Source: Silene latifolia
Lineage: Eukaryota; Streptophyta; Magnoliopsida; Caryophyllales; Caryophyllaceae
NCBI RefSeq assembly: GCF_048544455.1
Contig: NC_133537.1
Location: 16,739,541-16,803,540 of the forward strand
Reading direction: 5' to 3'
DNA: 64,000 bases
Shown here one piece after another: positions 23,542-34,999 of this stretch. Under the pieces are notes generated by a model. That model did no database searches, was not told the origin of the DNA, and worked only from the letters and a program-made list of their open reading frames with translations. Position numbers and translations under genes: made by a program. Each line of letters opens with the position of its first letter. The first letter of the stretch is position 1.

Positions 23542-26500
23542 TGTAGATACCCGTATCCGTCGATATCAGAATTTATAGAGAACCCGACAAACACCCGATG
23601 ATGATAGGACACATGTATTCTTTAGTTGTCATTGTCATTATTTGGAGCTCGTTTTACGATGTAGAATGGGCGTCGTCGATGAAGTATTTTATTAATTTAA
23701 ATGATATTTAAATTAATGGTTTTTTAAGTGAATTCATTTTATTAATTTAAATGATATTTAAATTAAAGCTTTTTTAGAATTTATTTTCTCAAGTTTATTT
23801 TATTGAAAATAAAATAAATATTTGATTTGAAAAATCATTTTATGAGTATATTTGGTTTGAAAAATCATTTGTTTTAATGTGTTAATTGATTTGAAAATCG
23901 AAAAGAACTCGTTTTGAACATGTGTTTTTGAGCTCGATTTTAGCTCGGTTTTTGAGCCCGTTTTCTTTACGAATTGGCACGAATCTCGAGTACACTAACC
24001 AACCTAGACCTCTACCCATCCACCCTTGTTCGAACCCCCTTAACCGTAGCCCAAATTCTCGTCCCAAATCCCCCACAAACAGCCCGCAACAAACGAGCAG
24101 CCCCCCTGTTTTGGCAGCTCAATCCCGAGCCCAAAACCCGCTCCAAATACCACCAAAACCCGTACCCATTAACCCTAACCCATACCCTAGTATCCTACCC
24201 ATATTACCCTAGCTTAATCACCAAGAAAACCCCTCTCAAACCCTCACAAAAACTGCTGGACAGCAGCTATGCGTGAGCAGGCCCGACTGCCTCTCCCTCT
24301 CTTTTACCCTACTTTAACTCCTTATAAATACCACCCCTTCACCATACATTCATTCCTCTAAGTTCTCCATACATCCTACCATCACCCATAAGCTTTAAAT
24401 CTCAGAAACAAACCCTAATTGCCTCCCAAAAACCCTAAACAAAACCGACACACAAACTGAACTGTTTGTGTGTCCTCCTCGAAAAACCACTCGTTCCTCC
24501 ATCAAACCTCCATCAAAACTCGATTTTCTTGTTCCTAATTAACCACATAACATCCATCTACACATTAGACAAAGATTTACGAGCCAAATTGCCCTTGAGA
24601 GTACACGAAATCCCTCGAAAAACAGAGTGTTATACACTGTTTTTGTGTTTATTCTTGTCTGTCCAGTTCTGTTTGTGCTCGTTTTTCGTGCCCATTAACC
24701 CAAAACGAGCAGGGGTTGCTTTAAGATTCCTGTTCTCCTTTCTTTCTAGTTTTCAAAACATCTTTTAAATCGAATTTTCGTCGTGAAACGAGGGAGATAT
24801 CATCGTTTGAAAATCGCTGTCCAGAAAGTTTCCAAAACGCGTGTTTGCTTTGCTCTTCGTCGACGACGGCCTCTCGAGATAAAATCTACCATCGATTACG
24901 ACCCAAGACGGTGTCAACGATACATGTAGGTTGAGGGTGCATCAAATCCTCTTCTTTTCCCTTTTATTTCGTTTGTTTTATGCTTTTTTTTATTGTCTTG
25001 TTTTTGTTTGTTTTTTCGTTTTGTTTATCGATTGTTCTAATTAATTATGAAACTAGTTAGTCCGAGTATGAGTTAAAGTACCACCATGAACACCCGCGTT
25101 GACTTGAGATGGGAAAATAAACCGCTACTTCATTCGGTCGTACACCCCCGTCTCATTTACATATCCTCGTGTTCAAGGTAGGGCATAAATAAAACGAGTT
25201 TCTAACTTCGCTCTTCGCTTTTGACCCCTTTGTTATTTCGGCCAATTCGACATACCCTAGGACCCGTTGTATGTTAGTTTAACCTCTGATTGTTAACCTA
25301 TGACGTATTTAGATGACATTAAATTAATTTAATAATCTAATTAGACACTTTAGGGTACATCGACATATCTTTAAAAATCAACTAACAATTCTGTAAATAA
25401 TTGAACGCATCTTTCTCTTTCACCTAATTTCTCGCTAGTATAAGAGTGCGTGATTAGCACCTTCTTATTAACACTCGATGAGTTAACTTAATTTGCAAAC
25501 TTGACCTAATTCAACCCCTTTGGGCCGTGTGGAACACTCGATCTTAAGCGAAGCTTTCGACTTTTTTATCATCGTTTTCTAATGTATCTCCCGTATCGCT
25601 TTGCAAATCCATCTAACTAATGAACCCGACCTAGGAACTAGGGTAGCCGTGTCTGTGGCCGTGGCTTTAGGCCGTGGGGTTGGTCATGCCTCTCTTTGTC
25701 TCGTTTGTTTTATATCTTTTGTTCTTTGTCGTCTGATAGCTTGTAATTTATCGTTTGCTCGTCGGGTTGTAATCTTTCGAGTTAGTTTTCTTTTTTTACG
25801 AGTCAAAACCTCTTCAAAAAAACCTTAGTCTTATTTGGTTAGACGGTTGTTCCCCAATGCTTGTAGGAGCGTAGTAAACCGCATGTTGTTTAAAGCAACA
25901 TGGCCCGGTTTATGCTAATGCATGCTTTGGTGCGTAGCCCTATGTCTAATTCGATGAGATTAAGTGAAAGCATGCATTACGAGGAGTGACCCAAGGCCGT
26001 GTGTCATGTAGGCCGTGAGTCACCCCCCCCTTGTGCGCGGTTTTCTAGGCCAAACGGCCATGTATTGCGTCGTGTGTATAGCTTTGTATTTAGATCGAGT
26101 TGTATCTTTAGTTTGTTGTTGTGTCGGCATGAAATGCCTGGTTTGTAATAGGTAGATCCCAACGGCTCCCCCATTCCCCCTTAAGCCTTGCTTGCTTTGT
26201 TTTGTATGTTGTTAGACCAATCAACCCACATGCTAAATTACAACTTTGACAAAGTTAGTTTAGTTGCATCTAAAACGACATAGAAATTGTTGTCACATGT
26301 TAGGGTTTAAAACGATGTTTGCATATCATATATCGTAGTAGTTATGACTTTGTTTGAAATCCATACTTGACTTAGTAGAGGCCGTTATTGACGGGCGGGG
26401 TTAGGTGTCCTTATGGGCTTCCTAACACGTACCCTCACCCCTTACTCAAGATCTATGGTTTGTGGATCCGTCTAAATACCATTGGATTACGAGAGTCATT

Positions 26501-26720
26501 CAAATCGAGTGATATAGGGTAAAAGTCTTTATCTTTAATCACTCGTAGTCGATTGGCTTTATGCTTTTCGATGAAAGGTGTAAAGTTGACTTGAACGGTT
26601 CCAAGTTCCCAAAAAACTTGGTGGCGACTCTAATTTGTCTTAATTCGATTCGAAAGAACCTCGAGTCGATTATGCCTAGTGTGGATCCCGCGGACGCAGT
26701 TCCAGAGGGCCTTGTCCACA
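23542..26720 (+). repeat. 3' LTR of the Ogre-like element
   Basis: 3179 bp, nearly identical to 14741-17940 with few substitutions and small indels. It ends CTTGTCCACA followed by the target duplication ATGAG. Confidence 0.92.
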
Positions 26721-26725
26721 ATGAG

Positions 26726-28250
26726 TGTCTTGATATTGGTTTTTCTAGTGGATAATATGTTAATGAAACGGAGCTAGCGGCGTTTATGGATGGTATTAGA
26801 TAGTGTATGGAGTTACGGTCGAGAGGCTATGATATGTAAACACCCACTCTTTACAATAATGCTGTCAAATTGTAAAAGTGCAAGAATATGTCTGACTTCT
26901 AAATTTGATTTATATCACCTAATGGACTCCAAAAATCATAAAAATTTGCAGTAAATAACTTTGAACTCTTGGATAAATTCTGCTAGAAATTGAGGATTTT
27001 AGGAGACTCAGAAGTATTTTAAATAAATTACTAAACCTGGACTGACAGAGAATGGAGCAGTTTGACCGTGTGGATGAAATTGTGGAATAAAGGAGACAAA
27101 TTTGAGATATAATTGTTTAACTACCTTCCACAGCAAGCACAGGAAGTTAACTTAACAATTTAGGTTGTTTAACTCAAGAAAACCACAGCTTAACACAGGA
27201 ATACTCGAGTTGAAACAGACAACATAGCTCAAACAATCCACAGCAAGCACAGGAATGTTCTTACCTTGTTACCAGGTTCTTATTCAATACTCACAGCAAG
27301 CACAGAGTATTAATAAGCCTGACTCTAACCTATGCTTCTAAACATAAGATTTAAGAGATTTGAATTGAGAGTAAAACTCAGGTTTTCATTCATAAAATCA
27401 GCTGCCTCTAACAGTCTGATGCAAGGGTCCTTATATAGGCCTTGTTTTTAGGTTAACATGAAAGAAAAGGTTCATCTAAGGGCCAGGATTTGTCCCATCA
27501 GTCAGGACAAGAGTCTAAATAATATATTACGACAGCAAAAAGATCATAAATGTAAACTAGAGTGAAAACAAATTGAGTTTGCAGAGGACAGTCAGGTGAT
27601 AGTGACATCTTTGTTGCCTTTCAAGCTTTTATGTGGTAGTTGTTGCTTTTTCTGCTCATGTGAGGACGAGTGGTCTCCTTGGGTCTTGACTTGGGATCCA
27701 GGTATCTTCTGATTTATGGGAACTTAAGCTAAAGAAGCTCCCCACACAGCTCTTTCTTTGTTTGTCTAGAAATGGTAATATTACTTTTGGAATCTCCCCT
27801 TTTCTGCAACTTGTTTTCAGACTGGTTTTTCAATACTTTGCAATGAGAATTAGGCCTGGCTCCTTAGGACTTTTTGGTGCTCACATGAGTGTTCTATCAG
27901 CTGGCCATGGTGGCAACTGATGACTTGCCTTGTACTGGTACTTATGACCCTGCAAAGTAGACTAATCAGTGGCCAGGTAGGAGTAGCTGTGGTCTGTTGT
28001 TGCCTGAGTTGCTTGACCATGGAATAGTTGATTGCCCTGGTTACTAGCTCCTGCATCAGGCTATAATGTGGTGGATAAGATATCGTGAGTTATGTTGTGG
28101 AGGTAGGCATAGTTGGTGGAGTTGGTGTTAAGAGTTCATTTTTTATAGGTGGGGTTTCGTTTTGAGTTCTTAGTTGCGTTGTGTGTCTTGGTCGAGTATT
28201 AGTATGTTTGTTTTGAGTATGGGTTGAACTTCGGGGACGAAGTTCTTTTT
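26726..28250 (+). mobile_element. Last internal segment of the outer element with an unclassified insert
   Basis: About 100 bases of outer-element-like sequence, then a compositionally different block of about 1.2 kb (roughly 26836-28058), then about 190 bases of outer-element sequence leading to the polypurine tract. The block starts near TGTAAACACCC and ends near CCTGCATCA. GCTATGAT and GCTATAAT flank it loosely, which could be a worn 8-bp target duplication. It contains CACAGCAAGCACAG three times (27130, 27239, 27291). No coding frame is recognised; a solo LTR or a transposon remnant are both possible. Confidence 0.5.
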
Positions 28251-28263
28251 AAGGAGGGAAGAC
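28251..28263 (+). other. Polypurine tract of the outer element
   Basis: AAGGAGGGAAGAC directly precedes TGTAATACTACGG. The upstream arm TTCGGGGACGAAGTTC is the style seen next to the tract in Tekay/Del chromoviruses. Confidence 0.85.
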
Positions 28264-29672
28264 TGTAATACTACGGTTTTCTATGTCTATGGGTACTCTA
28301 TCGAGTGGGGCTTACTCTGTCGAGTAAGTATGTTTTTATACGAAATAGTAGTCTATTTGATGGGTACTCGATCGAGTATGTGTGGCACTCAATCGAGTAA
28401 GGGGCACTCGATCGAGTAAGTTACTTACTCGATCGAGTAAGTGAGTCTTACGGGTTATTTTAGCTGGGTTTTGTTAATAACGCGTGATTAGTATAAAAGG
28501 ATTCCGTTACCTTTCTTAATCAATTTTCAATTTTCTAAAACCTTCCAAGAGATAAAAAGAGTTACATTGTTCTCCTTCTTCGCGTTGTTAGCAAATCCCA
28601 AGGGCTAGGATCGTCGGATTGTCTTGTTCTTTACATCGTTGCGATCGTCGTGTCGAGGGTAAGTTCCTTGTATAATTTATGTTGGGTTTCGTTGAGTTTC
28701 TTTAAAACCCTAATTGGGTATTGTTGGGGGTTTTGGGTGATTTGTATGATTGTGGTAGTAATCGTATGTATGCATGTTATAGGAGGAGGATTCGTTGAGG
28801 AAAGATTCTGATTAGCTGTTAAGACCGTCTGTGGGGTTTGCTTTCCAGGTAGGGTTTCCCTACTCAGTATTGGCTACATAATGTGTTGGTGGTCGTTGTT
28901 GTGTTTGTTAAATAATTATAATGTTGGATTGGTTTTGGTGATTGTTGATAGTATGTTGTTGATTGGTTGTGTATCTGTCTGTGATCTTCGGGGTGCGTCC
29001 CTGGCTGAGTGGAGTCACTTGCGGGAGTGGCTTCACGCCCTTGATTCGCCCTCTGTGGAACCCATCACAGAGGGGATGTGCACATTAATGAGCTTGATTT
29101 TATCGCTCAATGGAGATGAGCGGGGCTTAGGTGGGAACGGCTGCGGTCCCCCACTGGCGGCGAGGAATACTTGTTGCGATGGATACTCTGGCAGGGCTAC
29201 ACACTTTAGTGTGTAGTCAGTTGTGTGGAGATTGGAGATGGAGACTGGAGATTGGTTTGAGCTATTTGAGCTGTTTGTGATATTGTTTCATTGTGGCATT
29301 TGTTTTTTATGTAATCAATACTGACTCCGTTTAAATGTTTTAAAAACTGTGGTGATCCATTCGGGGGTTGTGAGCAGTTGTTTAGCAGATATATCTTGGA
29401 TACGCGCGGGATCTAGCTGGGGATGAAGTCATCACGTATCAGAGTCTTTAGTCTTCCGCTGTGTCTGATGAGGCAGTCCTTCTAGTTGGCTTACAGTTTT
29501 GAGAAGAGTTGTGTTTTGTTTTACAGTTGGTTTTGTTATGTAATCACTTAAAGTTATTTATTAAAGTACGTTCTATTATGGTCTATTTGATTATCATTGC
29601 CTCGGGTAACCGAGATGGTAGCATTCCCATGCCGTGGTCCTGGTAAGGCCCTTGGAGTATAGGGGTGTTACA
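28264..29672 (+). repeat. Complete 3' LTR of the outer chromovirus-like element
   Basis: 1409 bp, from TGTAATAC to GGGTGTTACA. Its last 870 bases match 1-870. U3 carries a palindrome cluster (28295-28438). A TATAAAAGG-like promoter word occurs at about 28493-28501 (AGTATAAAAGGATT), a plausible start signal for element transcription. The target duplication partner of GTAAA (29673-29677) lies outside the window. Confidence 0.92.
28295..28438. repeat. ACTCGATCGAGT palindromes in LTR U3
   Basis: Three perfect units (28366, 28406, 28427) and three degenerate units (28295, 28314, 28387) lie about 60-200 bp upstream of the TATAAAAGG word. The same motif is at 1992-2157 in the internal region. Confidence 0.85.
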
Positions 29673-30185
29673 GTAAATCCGATTAGATCTAGATTAATTT
29701 TATTAAAAAAATTGATTATAGGATTAATTAACTTGATAGGATAATTTATTAAATTTTTTTAATTGTTGAAAAATAGAAAATTTTGAATACTTTTTTACCC
29801 TTTTATTATATTTTTTTGTCATGAAAATCTTTTATTTCGACTTCTGATTTTAACACAACTACCTAACAAAATATTTTGCAATTGAAATTTTTTTACAAAA
29901 ATTTGAAAAATATGTACTTTATATAAAAATAATACATTGTTTGCTTTTCGTAAAATATTTTTAATTTTATTTTATCTAATTTATGCTATTTTTTTTATTA
30001 ATTTTAGAACTTTTATTTCGTATTTTTCATAAGAACGTTAGCATTTTTACTTTTGTGATATGATAAATTGAATTTCTCGTGAGATTTTGATAAAGGGGTT
30101 TAATTTCACTTATGATGTAAGTTATGGGGCTTAATCACTCCAATTGAAAGTTACGGGGGTTAATTTCACAATTGCACAAAGTTAT

Positions 30186-30700
<515 letters not shown>

Positions 30701-30950
30701 GATGATTTTATAATTTTATAATTTTTTTTAGAAATCTACTCTTGATAGGATAATTTATTAAATTTTTCTTTAAATTATAGGATTTCTTAAAAAGTTGGAC
30801 TCTCTAATATCGCTCGAAAAGTTCCTGTTTTATATATATGTATGTATGTATTGATTACAAATTGAAAAGGCTCAAAAAAATACATATAAAGTCATGTATA
30901 CGTTAATTAATTGTACAATATTATTGTATGTTTGTACAACAACGTATATA

Positions 30951-31324
30951 GGCCATGTTTGATACCCAGCAGATTAATATTAGTAGAAACAGATTGATCA
31001 AGCAGATTATAAATGATAGATTGGATTGACAAATTTGACTAGTATATTTCAATTAGCAGATTTAGTAGAAGTGTCAGGTAATTAGCGGATTTTGGTTAAT
31101 ATATTGTTGTATCTATGTGTAAATTGTTAACAAACTCATTTTTCTCAATCTACTAATGCGAATATGCTGGTGGGAACAACATATTGAAAAACAGTAGATT
31201 GAGCTTCAATCTAGTGTTTCAATATGCCATTTACCAAACACTTAAATTAATATATTTGTGAGTCAAATATACTAAAAGTCTTGAATATGCGGAAAATTTA
31301 CTAATCCGTCGTTTACCAAACACC
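30951..31324. mobile_element. MITE-like block with weak terminal inverted repeats
   Basis: The left end GGCCATGTTTGATACCCAGC and the inverse of the right end, GGGTGTTTGGTAAACGACGG, share the GTTTG-TA-AC pattern common at plant hAT-type MITE ends. The interior has repeated CAGATTRAT and ATATGC words. I could not fix a target duplication. Confidence 0.5.
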
Positions 31325-31449
31325 CAATCTTATTTGTCTTGTAGAATAAGAATAATGGACCAAGCTACAAATTCTACGCGTAATCCACAGGAAGAGATAT
31401 ATTTTGATTAATTTAATCAAAATTCTGGAATATAGAACATTTGGTTTGC

Positions 31450-31457
31450 TTATATAT
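31450..31457 (+). promoter_or_regulatory. Probable TATA box of the E2 gene
   Basis: TTATATAT lies 78 bases before the ATG, followed by a pyrimidine-rich TCTCTCTGTCTC patch typical of plant core promoters. Confidence 0.5.
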
Positions 31458-31534
31458 GTTGTCTCTCTGTCTCATTTCTCCCACGCCTTCTCTCACAAGT
31501 CTCACAACCCCATTTTTACTCCAACCAACCAAAG

Positions 31535-34500
31535 ATGACCTCCTCCTCTTCCGCTGCCTCTCGCAAGGCACTCTTTCCTTGCTCTTCTCTTTACCTTAAT
31601 TGTTTCAACTTCCAATTTCATTTCTTGATCGTGAAGTTTCAATCTTTTCATTTAATGTTTGTGAATGTTGATTAATTTTGTATGTGGGTTGTGTAAATTT
31701 GAAGGCACTTAGCAAAATCGCTTGCAATCGACTGCAAAAGGAGCTTATGGAGTGGCAAATGAATCCTCCTGTTGGTTTTAAACATAATGTTACTGATAAT
31801 CTTCAAAGGTTCTTTCTCTTTTTTTATTGTTTTAATTAATTTTTTCAGATTTCATGTGAAGTTTCAATCTTTAGGGTTTTGAATGATTAATTTAGGATTA
31901 AACTATGATGGGTAATTTTTATTTTGTGATTATATGTTGAAAATTTAGGTGGGTAATTGAAGTTAATGGAGCACCAGGAACTTTGTATGAAAATGAGAAA
32001 TATCAACTTCAAGTTGATTTCCCTGAACATTATCCTATGGAAGCTCCTCAGGTCCTTTTCTTACCTTTTTTAAGCATATACTCCCTCCGGCCGAAGTATT
32101 TGTTTACCTTTTTGATTGTTTGTGAGGGGTGTTTGAATCAAAGGTAAACAAATGTTTGGGACGGAGGGAGTATGTGTTAGCTACTCCATTTAGGGAAAAG
32201 AAAAAGCATTGTTATTGTTATTTTGTGTTATTGATGATCACCTTACATGATGATGGATTGTTGGGATTGAGTGGGTTTTGTTGTGTTGGGACAGGTGATA
32301 TTTTCACCACCGGCACCAATGCATCCTCATATATATAGCAATGGCCATATATGTTTAGGTAATGATTTTCTCTAAAAGATGTGTTGTTAATTTGTTTCTG
32401 GAATTTCCATGTCTTTTTTGAGACCGTTTGTGTGCAACCAAGTTATTAACTGGGTTATAATTGGGGTATATACCATGAAGTGAAATCATTGTGTGTAGTC
32501 TGTGTACAACTGTCTCATTTGAGTCTGCCCTTTCAATTTGCTTTGAGCGTAGGGTTTAGTGATAGATATACTCTTTGCTTTCTAGTTGCTGTCTTGCTGA
32601 TGCTTGTTGGTGTCACTTGGCTGTTTAAGTACTGGTTATTATGCGATAATAATCCCGCAGTTCCCCTCCGCTGTTGTTGATTGTGATAATTTTGATTGAA
32701 CTGACAGTCTGATACTTATTGGTTGTCATTCCGTGCTGAAAATGCCTTTGATCGGCCAACATTATTGTTTGTTATGGTGTTACATGCCAAATACCTATAT
32801 TGTCTGAAAGGCTTTATTCTTCCATATCTTTTCATAACGCCATTGTAGATCACTTGAATCTGTTTGTTTGTGGGTGTTGACCTAATAAATGGATATTTTT
32901 GGTTGTCGTTTCGCATTTATTTGTTGAGCAGATGCATTTGTATGGTGGCCATTAGGTCAATCATCATTATTTGGGTGAATATTGTTTTGTATTTTGAGCT
33001 ACTACCTCCATTCCATTTTTATTGTCCCACTTTCCATTTTGGGAAGGATTTAAGAAATATGGGTAAAATTACAACTCTACCTCTTTACTTAAGAAAAATG
33101 GGGACAATGTCATTTTGATAGAAAAGTTTGTGATGGATGGAGTTGGGTGGCATATGCAGCTAGAAAGGCGTTGGGTTTGAATATAAAGAGTACCGATTTC
33201 AGCACCAAGGCCTTGGAAACCAGAGACGAGAACATTAGAGGCAAAAAGACGTCTCATTGTATCACGACCATAGACAGCCAGCTGCCTGCTGTGCAGATCC
33301 TCGTCTATATCAGGCATTGCCATCATAATAGAAACTTGTTTGTTGCTGTTGCTGCTGTTGTAGTTGTTATCGGCTCCTTGAATGTGACATTTCTTAACAC
33401 GAGTTAGTTGTTGAAGAAGAAGAGTGGTGGTGGTCAGCAGCTCTCTTTCTTGGAAGCATATATTTTGGAGATTAGGGGTAATAGTGATACTCCACCCATT
33501 TAGCATACCAAATTTAGAAAGCGGACAATTAATTTGGAATAAATTTTAGAGAAAAGAGGACAATAAAAGTAGAATGGATGGAGTATATAAGAGGCTATAA
33601 GAGAATTGATTTTGGAATTAGGGAGTTGATTGCCTTTTATTTATTTTGCATATATGTCTTAGAACTGCATTTTGTTGAAGACATAGGATCTGATCAAGAT
33701 CTCATAGATGATTCTCATATACTCTGTAGCATTAATTATAGAGCCTGATATGAGTAATTTTCTTCGGTTCCAATGGAGCCAAAGACTTTGTTTCTGGATT
33801 ATGATGGAACAAGGCAAATTGATCAGTATGGCTGCCCACCGATGCAGTTCTAGACACAATTTTCATTTTGGGTTGTTCCGTGCTAATATAGAGTTAAGGC
33901 TGCGTACATAAGACTTGATGCACTGGAGTGTTGTTGCCGTTGTTGTGAGCAGATGATAATATGATATTAACATATACTCGTATCTATTAACCAAGACTTT
34001 ATGTCTCTTGACTGTGTCTGCTATTTGAGCACTTAACATATATCTGTGAACCATGACTTTATGTCTCTTGACTGTGTTGGCTAATTGACTATTCGTTGCA
34101 GATATCCTGTACGACTCATGGTCCCCAGCTATGACAGTGAGCTCTATCTGCATCAGCATTCTCTCAATGCTCTCAAGCTCTACAGTGAAGGTTAGTTGTT
34201 TTGCTCCTCCTTTAGCAAATATTTCCAATGGCAGCAGTTTCCCGAAATGAATAACTGAAATCAGCGATAGCATATCTTATAGCTATTGTGTTTTTGTACA
34301 AACATCACTAAAATAATGTATGAGTAACGAGTATATATAAACAAAAGACCGACTTGGGATAGGTTGATTGAAGTCTTAAGATGATAGGAGTTTCATATTG
34401 ATTGTATAAACATGATATTCCCATCTTCAGTTCGTTTCTAATGCTTTGATAAAGAAAACTTGCTATGATCAACCCTTTGAACTTGCTTTGTGATGCTGAA

Positions 34501-34999
34501 CACCTCCAAACCTGTTCTTTCACTGCCATATTCAAAGTTCACGACTCTTCTCAGTCCTGGACTTGACGATCCTTTCTTCATTTTATATTCTGTAGACGGA
34601 ATAGGGAGGTTGAGATTGATAGTGACAGTGAAGTGCATCTATATACAGTTAAAGAGGGGGTCTATGAAGATTTTTGTTGCGCTCAGATATTTTCCTTTTC
34701 CAACATAGTTGTACTGATTAGCCTCGTGACTTTAAAAGAGTGATTAAATGAAGACAGATCCCTAGCCCAAGTTCCATCATCTACCTTACTCTCAATTAAT
34801 TTCTGCCTCAGTTAATAAATGAAAAAAATTCTCCTTGTATTGGCTATCTTAGGTCTTCTCCTTTCACTGCAAGCACTAACACTACATTTGACGGTGAATG
34901 CAGGAAAGGCCTGAAGATAATGACCGCTATGTAAAGAACTGCCGAAATGGAAGGTCGCCGAAGGAGACCAGGTGGTGGTTCCATGATGACAAAGTATGA
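31535..34999 (+). CDS. UBC16: Ubiquitin-conjugating enzyme E2, UBC15/16/17/18 type (six exons)
   Basis: This E2 accepts ubiquitin from E1 on a cysteine and passes it to substrates with an E3 ligase. Exons read: 31535-31567, 31705-31808, 31949-32051, 32295-32358, 34102-34190 and 34904-34999. They join in frame to 162 residues, the family's usual size. The UBC fold motifs are all present: N-terminal helix [12 protein letters not shown], the [20 protein letters not shown] active-site region with Cys100 as catalytic residue, DSWSPAMT, and the C-terminal RWWFHDDKV tail typical of Arabidopsis UBC15-18. No residue looks damaged. Introns 2-5 have GT-AG ends; intron 1 would need a GC-AG pair. Introns 3 and 4 carry MITEs, and intron 4 (1743 bp) also an E1 gene fragment. 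I cannot tell which of the four Arabidopsis paralogues is closest. Confidence 0.93.
32081..32170. mobile_element. Stowaway MITE in E2 intron 3
   Basis: A 90-bp near-perfect fold-back with ends CTCCCTCCGG and CGGAGGGAG, flanked by TA on both sides. This is the standard Stowaway end and TA target preference. Confidence 0.9.
33005..33142. mobile_element. Stowaway-like MITE left of the E1 fragment
   Basis: It starts CCTCCATTCCATTTTTATTG after TA and ends GATGGATGGAG. The right target dinucleotide reads TT, not TA, so the right edge is worn or was rearranged. No coding content. Confidence 0.65.
33194..33459 (-). pseudogene. UBA1: Captured first-exon fragment of ubiquitin-activating enzyme E1
   Basis: On the minus strand, ATG at 33459 begins [12 protein letters not shown], the usual start of plant E1 proteins. 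After one frameshift the frame gives [31 protein letters not shown] and GLGAEI, the highly conserved N-terminal adenylation-domain start of UBA1. At 33194 the coding match stops at ATCG followed by GTACTC, where a GT intron donor fits and the next E1 residue would be completed by the following exon. The fragment thus keeps an exon-intron edge, so it was copied from DNA, not mRNA. It lies antisense in intron 4 of the E2 gene between two Stowaway-like MITEs. It cannot make an E1. Confidence 0.88.
33490..33583. mobile_element. Stowaway-like MITE right of the E1 fragment
   Basis: 94 bp with ends CTCCACCCATTT and AGAATGGATGGAG, flanked by TA on each side. The GACAATAAAAGTAGAATGG end is the inverse of the left MITE's ATTCCATTTTTATTGTC start, so the two belong to one family. 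Confidence 0.75.

Larger units (their letters stand above)
14741..26720 (+). mobile_element. Ogre-like (Tat clade) gag-only LTR retrotransposon
   Basis: A complete 12-kb element with target duplication ATGAG (14736-14740 and 26721-26725). The two LTRs of about 3.2 kb are nearly identical. The primer binding site is tRNA-Arg type, typical of Ogre-like elements. Only a gag-like frame (19055-20455) lies inside. No protease, reverse transcriptase, RNase H or integrase is seen, so it is a non-autonomous derivative of the TR-GAG kind. The 3' noncoding part is packed with short tandem repeats and hairpins, as is usual for large Tat-clade elements. Confidence 0.9.

Noticed and set aside
33069-33506. 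145-codon frame considered as a gene in its own right
   Set aside because: Only the middle part has homology (E1 N-terminus); the ends run into MITE sequence and a first-intron remnant, so it is a captured fragment.
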